From Gammaproteobacteria bacterium UBA2965 (lineage in GTDB: Bacteria; Pseudomonadota; Gammaproteobacteria; Pseudomonadales; Azotimanducaceae), in NCBI GenBank assembly GCA_002348385.1, contig DEBD01000037.1:234166-298165 (forward strand): DNA of 64,000 nucleotides, written 5' to 3'. The translations under genes were made by a program, and so were the position numbers. Numbering within the stretch: position 1 is the stretch's first letter; the number at the start of each line of letters is the position of its first letter. The notes under the pieces are model-generated. The model did no database searches. It saw only the letters and a program-made list of their open reading frames with translations, and was not told the origin of the DNA. Positions 52,002-60,637 of the stretch are shown here, one piece after another.

Positions 52002-53174
52002 TCAGTAAAGGGCCGTCGGCGGAATGTCGCCACCGAAATTGTGCAAGCCCCAACTCACGTAGGCGTTGTCCTGAACGTTAGCGATGTGCGTAACGGCCGT
52101 CTGCAGATCCCGCCACCAACGTTCCAGGCCGCTCGCTTCCTGAATTCCGGCCGATCCCGCCATGCGCACCAGCGGCGCGAAGCTCTCAAACACGCGGTCG
52201 ACGGCGCGCACCTGGTTGCGGCGAAATCGCAGCCGCTGAGCGGGCGTGATTGCGCGGCCGGCCGAGGTGTGGTCGTACAGCTCCGTGAGCATGTGCTGCA
52301 AATGCAGCACGCTGGCGTCGAGATCCGCTTCCGCTACCGCAAGCGCGCTGAGGTATGCGGGGTCGGTTTTCGCAACGCTGCCCATCACCGACACCCGTTC
52401 CGACATGTAGGTCTGCTGCGCCCGCAATGCACCCTTGGCAATAGCGAGCGTTCCCGCCGCGATCGCCGCGGGAAACATGACACCAAACATCATCGCATAC
52501 AGAGGGTTGCCAGGCCGCTGCTGCGCCGCATACACGCCCTCGGTAACCTTACCCGCTTCATAGACCCGATATTCGGGCACGAAAACGTCCTGCATTCGCA
52601 CGTTCTTGCTGCCGGTGCCCTTAAGCCCCATCACGTGCCAGCTGTCCTCCACAATCTCGTAGTCGCTGCGCGGCAAAACAAAATGGCGCACGTCAGGCGC
52701 AGACGGCTGCGCGTCGGGAGCCGGCTCAACCGCGCCGCCAAGAATCACCCAGTCACAATAGTCGGTGCCGGTCGAGTACGGCCAGTCTCCGGAAAACAGA
52801 TACCCCCCTTCCACCGGCTTCGCCAGCCCGCATGGTGCGTAGGGCGAAGCTACCCAGGTATCCGGGTCTGCCCCGTAGATCTCGTCCTGCAGCTGCGGGT
52901 CCATGAAGGAGATCTCCCATGGGTGTACCCCCACCACGCCAGCCACCCAGCCTGCCGACGGCTGTTCGGCACCCGCGGCAATCACCCAATTTACGAACTC
53001 AACCGGATGGGCTTCCTCTCCGCCTCGATCCTTGGCGAGCAGCAAGCGAAATCCGCCCGAGTCCCGGAGCACCTGCGCGGTGCGCGAGGTCAACGTGCGA
53101 AGGTGATCGCCTTCCAGCGCGTCATCGCGCAGCGTCTGCGCATGCTGTGAGACATATTCCGCACACTCGTTCAT
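52002..53174 (-). CDS. hsaA: Flavin-dependent monooxygenase oxygenase, HsaA-like
   Basis: 390 residues with the acyl-CoA-dehydrogenase fold, but the substrate is not CoA-bound. FSGDWPYSTGTDYCDWVILGG near 140-160 and VMGLKGTGSKNVRMQDVFVP near 200 match 4-hydroxyphenylacetate/HsaA-type two-component monooxygenases. The C-terminal WWRDLQTAVTHIANVQDNAYV fits HsaA. HsaA (TesA2 in Comamonas) hydroxylates 3-HSA to the catechol 3,4-DHSA with reduced flavin from HsaB. No HsaB gene is adjacent. Followed in order by SDR and KshA; preceded by HsaC. Confidence 0.8.
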   Translation of the reverse strand: MNECAEYVSQHAQTLRDDALEGDHLRTLTSRTAQVLRDSGGFRLLLAKDRGGEEAHPVEFVNWVIAAGAEQPSAGWVAGVVGVHPWEISFMDPQLQDEIYGADPDTWVASPYAPCGLAKPVEGGYLFSGDWPYSTGTDYCDWVILGGAVEPAPDAQPSAPDVRHFVLPRSDYEIVEDSWHVMGLKGTGSKNVRMQDVFVPEYRVYEAGKVTEGVYAAQQRPGNPLYAMMFGVMFPAAIAAGTLAIAKGALRAQQTYMSERVSVMGSVAKTDPAYLSALAVAEADLDASVLHLQHMLTELYDHTSAGRAITPAQRLRFRRNQVRAVDRVFESFAPLVRMAGSAGIQEASGLERWWRDLQTAVTHIANVQDNAYVSWGLHNFGGDIPPTALY

Positions 53175-53240
53175 CGCAAAACCAACCCTGGATCGACCTT
53201 CGTTACCCTGCCCAACTCATGCAAATTTGTACAGGCGTCG

Positions 53241-54137
53241 TCACCCGCCGTGCTCCGACGCAGCCGGCATTTGATGCCCCCAAATACTGCCCTTGTCATA
53301 GTGGCTCACCTGCCAGCTTTCATCATCGACCTTGATACCGCCCCACCCGAACTCGACCTGAAAATTGGAAGGGGTTTGCGCATAGAAAGACAGCATTCTG
53401 TCGTTGGTATGTCGTCCTAGCGTACTCATGATGGGCACGCCCGCGCGTTGCGCTCGATCGTATGCGAGGCCAACGGCATCCATCTCGCGCGCTTCGATCA
53501 TGAAATGGTGCATTGCTGTCGGCAACCCACTCGCCGTGAAAGCCAGCGTGTGATGGCGCGCATTCGCATGATAGAAGTTGATGTCAATTGACTGATCCGG
53601 ACCGATGGGCATGGTGATCCGGTCCGACAACCGCATGCCGAGAAGGTCCTGGTAGAAGCGCTCGGTTGCCTCGTGATCTTTCGCATTCAGCACAATATGG
53701 CCGAGCCCTTCATCTCCGGTCACGAAGCCCTCGGGTACGAGACCGGAGACAAACGCCGTATCAGCCCGCAGGGGGCCACAAAACAGCTCAATGCCGACAC
53801 CATTAGGGTCTACGGTCCGCACCAGCATTTCGACGCTGCGCTCGGCGGCTGCAGCCGTATCGCATTCCAGAACGTCGAAACCGGCAGAGCGCAGGCTATT
53901 CGCCAGGTCGTTCAGGCTGTCTCTGTCGGCGACTTCGAATCCCACCGCGACCAGATCGTCGGCTGGCCCTGATTGCAGTATCAGGCGATGCGCATGCCCG
54001 TCCATTCGCAGGCTCAACGTCTCCCCGGCATCGGAATCGCACACCATCAAGCCCAGTACGTTCGCGGCGAATTGCCTCCAGGCAGAGAAATCACTGACCT
54101 CGAAGATCAGGTAGCCAAGGCTTGCAATGTTTGACAC
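53241..54137 (-). CDS. hsaC: Extradiol ring-cleavage dioxygenase, HsaC/BphC-like
   Basis: 298 residues, two VOC modules as in BphC. Fe(II) ligands are H147 in GLGHIVL, H210 or H211 in AMHHFMIE, and E262 in FQVEFGW. Conserved H195 or H196 (ARHHT) and a Tyr near 252 complete the active site. HsaC (TesB) cleaves the catechol 3,4-DHSA at the 4,5-position. Start is GTG with AGGAG at good distance, and the KstD gene ends 12 bp upstream. Other extradiol substrates cannot be excluded by sequence alone; the neighbours favour steroid. Confidence 0.83.
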   Translation of the reverse strand: MSNIASLGYLIFEVSDFSAWRQFAANVLGLMVCDSDAGETLSLRMDGHAHRLILQSGPADDLVAVGFEVADRDSLNDLANSLRSAGFDVLECDTAAAAERSVEMLVRTVDPNGVGIELFCGPLRADTAFVSGLVPEGFVTGDEGLGHIVLNAKDHEATERFYQDLLGMRLSDRITMPIGPDQSIDINFYHANARHHTLAFTASGLPTAMHHFMIEAREMDAVGLAYDRAQRAGVPIMSTLGRHTNDRMLSFYAQTPSNFQVEFGWGGIKVDDESWQVSHYDKGSIWGHQMPAASEHGG

Positions 54138-54149
54138 GTCGATAACTCC

Positions 54150-55889
54150 TTATGAATCGGAAATACGTATTTCGGCCGGCTCGGCTGCCGACAGCCCCAG
54201 GCCCGCAATGTAACCGAACGTCATCGCAGGCCCCAAAGTCGCGCCGGGTCCGGGATAGGTGGTGAGCAACCCAGCCGTGCAATTACCCGTTGCGTAAAGC
54301 CCCTCGATGGGTTGTCCACGCTCATCCAGAACTCGGGCTTCGGTGTCGACGATCAACCCGCCGCAGGTGCCGAAGTCGCCTGGATCGATACGCATCGCGT
54401 AGAAAGGAGGCTTTTCCAGAGCGGACAGGCAGGGATTGGGGGACACCGCCGGATCTCCGTAGTACTGGTCGTACAGGGATTCCCCGCGGGCGAAGTCCAG
54501 GTCTTTGCCGGACCGCGCGAAGTCGGAAACGCGCCGGGCGGTGGCCGCCAGCCCGGCCGGGTCAACGCGCAACCGCTCGGCCAACTCCTCCAGCGTGTTG
54601 GCGCGGGTTAAGAACCCGCTCGAGAACCACGACCTGGCGACTAACGCATCCGGCACAAATTTGCCCGGCATCAGCGGACCCACCGGATATTTGCGTCGAT
54701 GCTCCGCATCGAAAACCATATACAGAGGACAGCAGTTCTCGTTGGAAGCATGCTTCTCGTGAAGGGTCCGCATGAACATCTGGTAGTTCTGGGATTCGTT
54801 GGCCACCCTGTGCCCCGACGTGTTGACCGTGTAGTTACCCGGCATGGATTTTTCGAAGATGCTGAGCCTCGGCGCGGACTCGCCAGGCACTTTCAACGTG
54901 GTGCACCACCATGCTTTGTCCATGAATTTCGTAGCCGCTCCGATTCGCACAGCTGCCGCTATGCCCTCTCCCTGATTGCCGGGCGATCCCGCAGTCCACG
55001 CTGCATCGGTAGGCTTGGGAAGATGACTCTCGCGCATTGTCTGATTGTGCTCGAACCCACCGGCTGCCAGCAGCACCCCACGACGCGCACCGATCGTCAT
55101 TACCCGCCCCTCGCGCTGCACTCGGACACCCACCACCCGGCCCGCTTGGGTGAGCAGTTCAAGCAAGCGCGTTGATCGCCAAACCGGAATCCCCGCCGCA
55201 CGCAACGAGATGAGCAGACGCGCCACGCCGGCCGCACCCAAGGTCAGCCGTCGAGCGCGCTTGAATTTGCAACGCCAAGGCACGTCGACCAGATACGCCA
55301 CCAGGTGTTTGAGCAACGTGCTGATCCAACCAGCAGTTTGGGTGACGAACAGTTGCAGCTCTTCCTGGGTGAAAGCGAGGCGACCGAACAGCAGTGTCTG
55401 CGGATTGGGTTCGTGCAGAATGCCCGCGTCGACACCGAGCTCACTCATGGCGATAGGCGCCGGCTCCATTGACCGATGCCCGGCCCTCATGCCCGGCGCT
55501 TCGTTGAAGTAGTCAGGATAGCTGGGCAGGCTTTCATAGCGAACCCGCGAGTTTTCGTGGAGAAAGTCCACCATCTTGGGGCCCATCTCCAGAAACGTGT
55601 CAATCAGATCGGATTGGTACTCGTCAGCCGGAATGGTTGCACGAAGATAGTCCCGCGCCGCATCCAGTGAATCGTCTACGCCCGCTTTGCGCGCATAGCG
55701 GTTGCAAGGAATCCACACGCCACCACCCGACGATGCGCTGGTGCCGCCGACGCAGTCCTGTTTTTCAATCACCAGAATCTGATCTTCAGCGCCGACCTTG
55801 CCAGCCAGTGCACCCGTGAGGCCACCGTTTCCGCTTCCGACCACCACAACGTCGACTACGTGATCGAAATTTTTCGCGCCCTCATTCAT
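54150..55889 (-). CDS. kstD: 3-ketosteroid delta1-dehydrogenase (KstD)-like flavoprotein
   Basis: 579 residues. FAD-binding GSGNGG is at 18-23, followed by VIEKQDCVGGTSASSGGGVWIP, typical of KstD. Near the C-terminus GLYATGNCTAGLLTTYPGPG places Tyr545 and Gly549 with the spacing of the catalytic Tyr487/Gly491 pair of Rhodococcus KstD1. KstD introduces the C1-C2 double bond in ring A of 3-ketosteroids (TesH in Comamonas). First gene of the minus-strand cluster; 298 bp upstream is free of genes and should hold the promoter. Some fumarate-reductase-like flavoproteins resemble KstD, but the YPGPGA motif is diagnostic. Confidence 0.85.
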   Translation of the reverse strand: MNEGAKNFDHVVDVVVVGSGNGGLTGALAGKVGAEDQILVIEKQDCVGGTSASSGGGVWIPCNRYARKAGVDDSLDAARDYLRATIPADEYQSDLIDTFLEMGPKMVDFLHENSRVRYESLPSYPDYFNEAPGMRAGHRSMEPAPIAMSELGVDAGILHEPNPQTLLFGRLAFTQEELQLFVTQTAGWISTLLKHLVAYLVDVPWRCKFKRARRLTLGAAGVARLLISLRAAGIPVWRSTRLLELLTQAGRVVGVRVQREGRVMTIGARRGVLLAAGGFEHNQTMRESHLPKPTDAAWTAGSPGNQGEGIAAAVRIGAATKFMDKAWWCTTLKVPGESAPRLSIFEKSMPGNYTVNTSGHRVANESQNYQMFMRTLHEKHASNENCCPLYMVFDAEHRRKYPVGPLMPGKFVPDALVARSWFSSGFLTRANTLEELAERLRVDPAGLAATARRVSDFARSGKDLDFARGESLYDQYYGDPAVSPNPCLSALEKPPFYAMRIDPGDFGTCGGLIVDTEARVLDERGQPIEGLYATGNCTAGLLTTYPGPGATLGPAMTFGYIAGLGLSAAEPAEIRISDS

Positions 55890-56187
55890 AAAGACACACG
55901 TACACTTCTCCTGGAAGCCGGAAACGATTCAGAGGCCTGCCCTTGCGGAGCCACGCCATTCTTGCCGCTCACTGTTTTTGCGCTTGAAAGCTTAATCACC
56001 GACACTGAGTTGGGCAAACGAACTTTGCGCGCGGCCTACAATCCTACTGCCGGGTCGGCAACAGCCAATCCACGCTCTGCACGAACCACCGTTGCGCGAT
56101 GCCACCTGGGAGCCGTTGCTGCAGGGCAACGCGACCAGGTTTTAAGGGTTGCAGGAAATGCTAGGTGGACCGCTGCGCTTTGCTAGC
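55890..56187. promoter_or_regulatory. Control region of the KstD-to-KshA gene cluster
   Basis: 298 bp with no supportable coding frame between the hydrolase stop and the KstD start, both on the minus strand. It is the only gap larger than 70 bp in the run from KstD to KshA, so the cluster promoter is expected here. I find no clear palindrome or -10/-35 pair, and no regulator gene is adjacent. Confidence 0.4.
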
Positions 56188-57303
56188 TCAAGCCATAGCC
56201 TCGTAGAAACGCTTGGTGAGGCTGGCCGCGCGCCGATCGCCCAGCAGATTCAGGCTCATCTGATTCATGGCGTATGCCACACAGGTCCGATGCGTATGAT
56301 CGAGCAGCACGATGGAACCACCCAGCCCCCCCCAGAAGCTGGCCTTCGAGCCTTCGGGCATCAGCGCGGAGAACAGGCCTTTCACGCCATAGCCGATACC
56401 ATGGGTCACGCCCAAGCCCATCACTTCGCCCTGCTCGCGGAAAATCTGCTCGATAGTGCCCGGTTGCAGAAGGTCCACCCCGAAGGCGCTGCCCCCATTG
56501 GCCACCGGAGTCTGGGCTCGCACCATCGCACGCGCGTTGCCATGACCATTCGCGGCCGGCAATTCGGCTTTGCGCCAACCTTCGCCGTTTGCGACCGGCG
56601 GCATGACGTTGGGGATGCCGCCATTCTGATCGCCTTGCCCCTCGGGCACGAGGTCCAATTCGAGCTCCGCACCCGGCAGCAAATCGGCAGCGCGCGAAAA
56701 ATTCGCAGGGTCAAGGCCAATATGAAAGTCGGCCTCCAAAGGCTCGCCGATAGCACTGCGGAAAAACGTACCCAGCGATACACCCGAAATACGACGCACA
56801 ATTTCGCCAACCAGGAAGCCTTGGGTGATCGCATGGTAGGCGCACTGGGTGCCAGGCTCCCATCCCGGCGCCTGTCGCTCCAGCACGCCAATCACGTGAT
56901 CCCAATCGAACAGTTGGTCTTGGGTCAACGGCTCGCCAAAGCCTATCAGCCCCGCCGTGTGCCCCATAAAGTGCCGAACCAGCGTGGATTCCTTGCCGTT
57001 CTGGCCGAACTCCGGCCAGTACTTGGTCACGGGATCGTCGAAATCGAGCTCGCCGCGATCATAAAGAACCAGAGCCGCCAGCGCAGTCATGATCTTGGTC
57101 GAGGAGTACACACAAACGAGGGTGTCCTCCTCCCAAGGCAGCGTTCTCGCCTGATCCCGGCTCCCAGCCCACATATCCACCACCAGCTCGCCTTCCACAG
57201 AGGCAGCGAAGCTTGCGCCGACATCGTCGCGCTCAGTGAAATTGCGCTGGAACTCTTCGCGCAACCCGGCAAAGCGCTCGTCCCAATAGCCATGTATTTC
57301 CAT
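56188..57303 (-). CDS. Serine hydrolase, beta-lactamase/esterase EstB type
   Basis: 371 residues from ATG 57303; longer starts exist. The active-site SxxK is in VYSSTKIM near residue 70, preceded by GELVVDMWAGSRD. A Tyr corresponding to YxN is in QCAYHAITQG near 155. The GGLGGSIVLLDHTHRTCVAYAMNQM near the C-terminus corresponds to the third motif. No signal peptide. Members hydrolyse carboxylic esters rather than beta-lactams. It lies 298 bp upstream of KstD on the same strand, so it could deacylate steroid or sterol esters, but this is inference. Confidence 0.88.
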   Translation of the reverse strand: MEIHGYWDERFAGLREEFQRNFTERDDVGASFAASVEGELVVDMWAGSRDQARTLPWEEDTLVCVYSSTKIMTALAALVLYDRGELDFDDPVTKYWPEFGQNGKESTLVRHFMGHTAGLIGFGEPLTQDQLFDWDHVIGVLERQAPGWEPGTQCAYHAITQGFLVGEIVRRISGVSLGTFFRSAIGEPLEADFHIGLDPANFSRAADLLPGAELELDLVPEGQGDQNGGIPNVMPPVANGEGWRKAELPAANGHGNARAMVRAQTPVANGGSAFGVDLLQPGTIEQIFREQGEVMGLGVTHGIGYGVKGLFSALMPEGSKASFWGGLGGSIVLLDHTHRTCVAYAMNQMSLNLLGDRRAASLTKRFYEAMA

Positions 57304-57407
57304 GCGGGTAATTCTACAGTCAATCGCCATCGGTCGCGGCTTGCCGAAGCCAACCGCATCCAGCAAAATTGCTGGGAACCAACGCTAAATGTAGAGGGGG
57401 GAGTAGC

Positions 57408-57797
57408 ATGCTTTTGCCAATTACCGCGCTCTATGCGGGCCTAATCGGAATCATGGCCATCGTTCTTGGGTTGCTTTCAGGATTCACTCGAAGCCGCACC
57501 GGTGTGTCACTGGGCGCCGACAGCAATAATCCAGAGCAGTTACTGGCCTCCAGGCGTCACGGGAACCTCATTGAGTGGGCGCCCATTTTCCTGCTGCTGC
57601 TGGGTGTATTGGAACTCAATGGTTCGTCCGGCACGCTCATCCATGCGCTCGGGGCTGTGTTCGTGGTATCCCGGTTACTGCACGCTAGCGGTCTTAGCGC
57701 AGAAAAAGTCGGCGGCGCCGGCCGCGCGCTAGGAGCAGCGGGAAGCCTCCTGAGCGTGCTGGTGGCTTCCGTGATAGCCATTATCAGCTTCATCTGA
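57408..57797 (+). CDS. MAPEG family membrane protein
   Basis: 129 residues from ATG 57408, preceded by AGGGGGGAG. Four hydrophobic segments. SRRHGNLIEWAPIFLLLLGVLEL near 45-68 is the MAPEG motif (RxHxNxxEWxP), and VFVVSRLLHASG near 85 the second conserved region. MAPEG proteins are membrane-bound glutathione transferases or peroxidases acting on lipids and lipid peroxides. Divergent from the hydrolase gene and followed by a 215-bp structured leader before the helicase/nuclease genes. Confidence 0.92.
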   Translation: MLLPITALYAGLIGIMAIVLGLLSGFTRSRTGVSLGADSNNPEQLLASRRHGNLIEWAPIFLLLLGVLELNGSSGTLIHALGAVFVVSRLLHASGLSAEKVGGAGRALGAAGSLLSVLVASVIAIISFI

Positions 57798-57846
57798 GTT
57801 ATTCCCCCAAGACGCTATAGCGCTGCCCGATTAGCGACGCTGCAAG

Positions 57847-57955
57847 CCGCCAGTCGGCCTCCCTCAGCGAGGGTGGGGTGGCCGAATTGGCGGATTTAGG
57901 GTGGGACAAGATTGCAGGCTGCTGCAGAGTCTGCAAAGCAAGGCGGTCCGCCAAT
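57847..57955 (+). ncRNA. Structured leader with two mutually exclusive stems (predicted)
   Basis: Stem one: CCGCCA (57847-57852) and TCGGCC (57854-57859) pair with GGCCGA (57880-57885) and TGGCGG (57888-57893), enclosing the hairpin CCCTC-AGC-GAGGG (57861-57873). Downstream CCGCCAAT (57948-57955) can instead pair with ATTGGCGG (57886-57893), the right arm of stem one, and GGCGG-T-CCGCC (57942-57952) is a further self-complementary unit. This could be an attenuator, a small RNA or the terminator of the MAPEG gene. GC-rich sequence makes chance pairing easier, and no U-run is present. Confidence 0.35.
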
Positions 57956-58012
57956 GAAGTGCCAGGCCTACTTGGAAGAACAGATCATCAGCACTCTCTC
58001 GTAGGCTGACAG

Positions 58013-60637
58013 ATGCCGCCAAACGCCCACATATACATCACGCCAACCAACCGCCTTGCCCGCAATCTCGCTCGAGAATTGGCTTTATACGAAACCGCCA
58101 ACGGCAAGACAGCTTGGCTTCCGTCCTCGGTCTACACGTTTACCGCTTGGCTCAATCAACTACACCACGACTACCTGCTGAAAGCCGAGGACGATCGCGT
58201 GCTCATCAACGCGCAACAATCTCTGGTTCTGTGGCAATCACTGATCGACAGAGAAGTCTTCATCGGCGAGCCGCAAGTGGCCGGCCTGGCCCAGCGCGCA
58301 TGGCGCACTATCCACGAGTACGAGCTGGCAGCGCCCGAACAGTGGCAGGAACTGTTGCTCTCGGAGGACAGCCGACGTTTCAAGCACTGGGCAGCCGCTT
58401 ACCGCGCAGCATGCGCCAATCAAGGGTTAGTTGACGAATGGGCTTTCACATCGGAAGTCCCAAGCCTCTTGGACGCAAAAAAAATCGAAGCACCCGAAGC
58501 CATCGAGTTAGTCGGTTTCGAGCTCCCAATGACGCCACTGCAAGCAAAAATTCTTGCCGCATTGGAAGCAGCCGGCACGCAGCTGACGCGACGCGAAACC
58601 GGCACGGGTGCCACGGTACTCCCAGAGATAATCCAATTCGCCGAAGCCGACGATGAACTCGCTGGCGCAGCGATCTGGGCGCGCAATCTTCTCGAAGACG
58701 AGCCGGATCGATCCATAGCCATCGTCGTGCCAGATCTGAGCGGACGGGTAGATCGGGTAGACCGGTTGTTTCGACAGGTATTCGATCCACCCGGCTTTGC
58801 CCTGCAACCGTCGGATTCCGAGCCTTGGCACATCTCGCTAGGCAAGCCCCTCGCGGCGTGGTCGCTGGTGTCCGACGCCCTGGCCATGCTATCTCTGGGC
58901 GATCATAGGCTGACCCAGCCGGAAGCCACGCAGCTATTGCGATCGCCCTACCTGGCGGGTTGGCAGGATGAGGCCGTTGCCCGCAATCAAACGCTGGCCC
59001 GGCTGACGCGCCGCGCCCCTTACGACCTCACGCTCAATGAGCTGCAATGGGCATTGGGGGATTCAGGCGCAGGCGCACTCGCCGAGCAACTTAGCGTCTG
59101 GCAGGGTATTCGTCGCGAAGCCACCGGACCCGCATGGCCATCAGCGTGGGCAGGCCGATTCCAAGAAGAGCTGACAAGCCTGGGGTTCGCCAGCGGTCGT
59201 TCGCTGAACAGCGCCGAGTACCAGGTTCTGCATCGGTGGCACGACCTGTTAGAGACCTTCAGTGCACTCGACGTGGTTACGGCCACCCCTATTGCGCGCC
59301 GCGAGGCGCTGGATGTTCTGACCGAACGCGCCAGCAGCGCAATTTTCCGGGACCGTAATCCTGGCGTCCCCGTCGAAGTGCTGGGCGTTGAGGAAGCGCT
59401 GGGGTCTGAGTTCGATGCGCTGTGGATTACCACGCTGGACAGCGACACATGGCCGGGGCCAACCCGTCGCGACCCACTGATTCCATCCGTGGTGCAATCG
59501 ACGATACCCCGAGCCACCAGCGAGGGTTGCATTGAACGCGCCCAGCTCGAGCTCGCCGGCTTGCTCACAGCAGCGCCCACCACACGCGGCAGCTTCGCGA
59601 AAGGCAGCGACGAAACAGCCCTCGAAGTCACCGCGCTGCTAGACGACTGCTCGCTGCAAGAGGCTGATCCCAGGCCTACGCCACCCCCTGCGAACATGGC
59701 GCCACCGCTGCTGGATGATCAGGCCCCGGTGCTGGAAGGCACCAGCACCGGCGGTGGGACCGGCGTGCTGCGCAATCAGTCGAGCTGTCCGTTCCGAGCT
59801 TTCGCAGAACGACGACTCAAGGCCACTGACCTGACACCCCCTCGGCCGGGTCTTGATGCAGGACAACGTGGCACGGTGATCCACAAGGCGCTGGAGCTAT
59901 TCTGGGCTGATCTGCACGGCAGCGCGGATCTCGCCGCGCTCAATCCGAAAGCTCAGGAGCAACGTATTTCCAGTGCAGTGGAAGCTGCATTAGATGACTT
60001 TACAAGCCGCTTCCGTCTCACGCTGACAGCGGCGGCCCGCTTGTTAGAGCAACGCCGCACGGAACGAGCGCTGGCTCGTTGGCTGGATGTGGAAAGACAA
60101 CGCAGTGATTTCTCGGTCATCGAGCACGAACACGACATCACACTGGATCTGCCAGGGCTCTCCCTGTCCGGGAAGATTGATCGGCTGGATCGTTTGGCCG
60201 ACGGCACAACCATGTTGATCGATTACAAAACCGGTCGCACCGGCAAGGGCGATTGGTTCCCCGAGCCACGGATCGCAGACCCGCAGCTACCCGCCTATGC
60301 CATCTCCATGAATCCCAAGCCCAGTGCCATCGCCTTCGCTCGCATCCGGCCGGACGAACTGAAATTCGAAGGTCTGGCCGCGGATGACACCGGAACGCCA
60401 GGTGTCGGGGTACTTGCCAACGAACGCGGCAAATTCGAGGAATTCGTGTCCTGGGGCGATTTGCTCCACGACTGGCAAACGCACCTCGAGGCGTTGGCGC
60501 GCGACTTTGCTGATGGCAAAGCGGCAGTGGAGCCAAGAGAACCGTCGGCGTGCAACTACTGCCACCTGCATGCACTTTGCCGCATTCAGGAACGAGCACC
60601 CTACGACTCCATGGCCGCGGAGGACGACGATGAGTGA
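58013..60637 (+). CDS. AddB-like PD-(D/E)XK nuclease, probable DNA repair protein
   Basis: 874 residues resembling the TIGR03623 family of probable DNA-repair proteins. The N-terminal YITPTNRLARNLARELALYE and SSVYTFTAWLNQL are characteristic. The C-terminal nuclease reads TVIHKALELFWADL, LSGKIDRLDRL and MLIDYKTGRTGKG, giving the Asp-(x)-Asp-x-Lys catalytic core near 730-745. Cys in NQSSCPFRAFAERRL and the CNYCHLHALCR trio near 845-855 would hold a 4Fe-4S cluster, as in AddB. With AddA it should process double-strand-break ends for recombination. Its stop overlaps the next ATG by eight bases. Confidence 0.87.
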   Translation: MPPNAHIYITPTNRLARNLARELALYETANGKTAWLPSSVYTFTAWLNQLHHDYLLKAEDDRVLINAQQSLVLWQSLIDREVFIGEPQVAGLAQRAWRTIHEYELAAPEQWQELLLSEDSRRFKHWAAAYRAACANQGLVDEWAFTSEVPSLLDAKKIEAPEAIELVGFELPMTPLQAKILAALEAAGTQLTRRETGTGATVLPEIIQFAEADDELAGAAIWARNLLEDEPDRSIAIVVPDLSGRVDRVDRLFRQVFDPPGFALQPSDSEPWHISLGKPLAAWSLVSDALAMLSLGDHRLTQPEATQLLRSPYLAGWQDEAVARNQTLARLTRRAPYDLTLNELQWALGDSGAGALAEQLSVWQGIRREATGPAWPSAWAGRFQEELTSLGFASGRSLNSAEYQVLHRWHDLLETFSALDVVTATPIARREALDVLTERASSAIFRDRNPGVPVEVLGVEEALGSEFDALWITTLDSDTWPGPTRRDPLIPSVVQSTIPRATSEGCIERAQLELAGLLTAAPTTRGSFAKGSDETALEVTALLDDCSLQEADPRPTPPPANMAPPLLDDQAPVLEGTSTGGGTGVLRNQSSCPFRAFAERRLKATDLTPPRPGLDAGQRGTVIHKALELFWADLHGSADLAALNPKAQEQRISSAVEAALDDFTSRFRLTLTAAARLLEQRRTERALARWLDVERQRSDFSVIEHEHDITLDLPGLSLSGKIDRLDRLADGTTMLIDYKTGRTGKGDWFPEPRIADPQLPAYAISMNPKPSAIAFARIRPDELKFEGLAADDTGTPGVGVLANERGKFEEFVSWGDLLHDWQTHLEALARDFADGKAAVEPREPSACNYCHLHALCRIQERAPYDSMAAEDDDE

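Noticed and set aside
51681..53150. Long plus-strand frame opposite the SDR and HsaA-like genes
   Set aside because: No recognised family and fully overlapped by well-supported genes.
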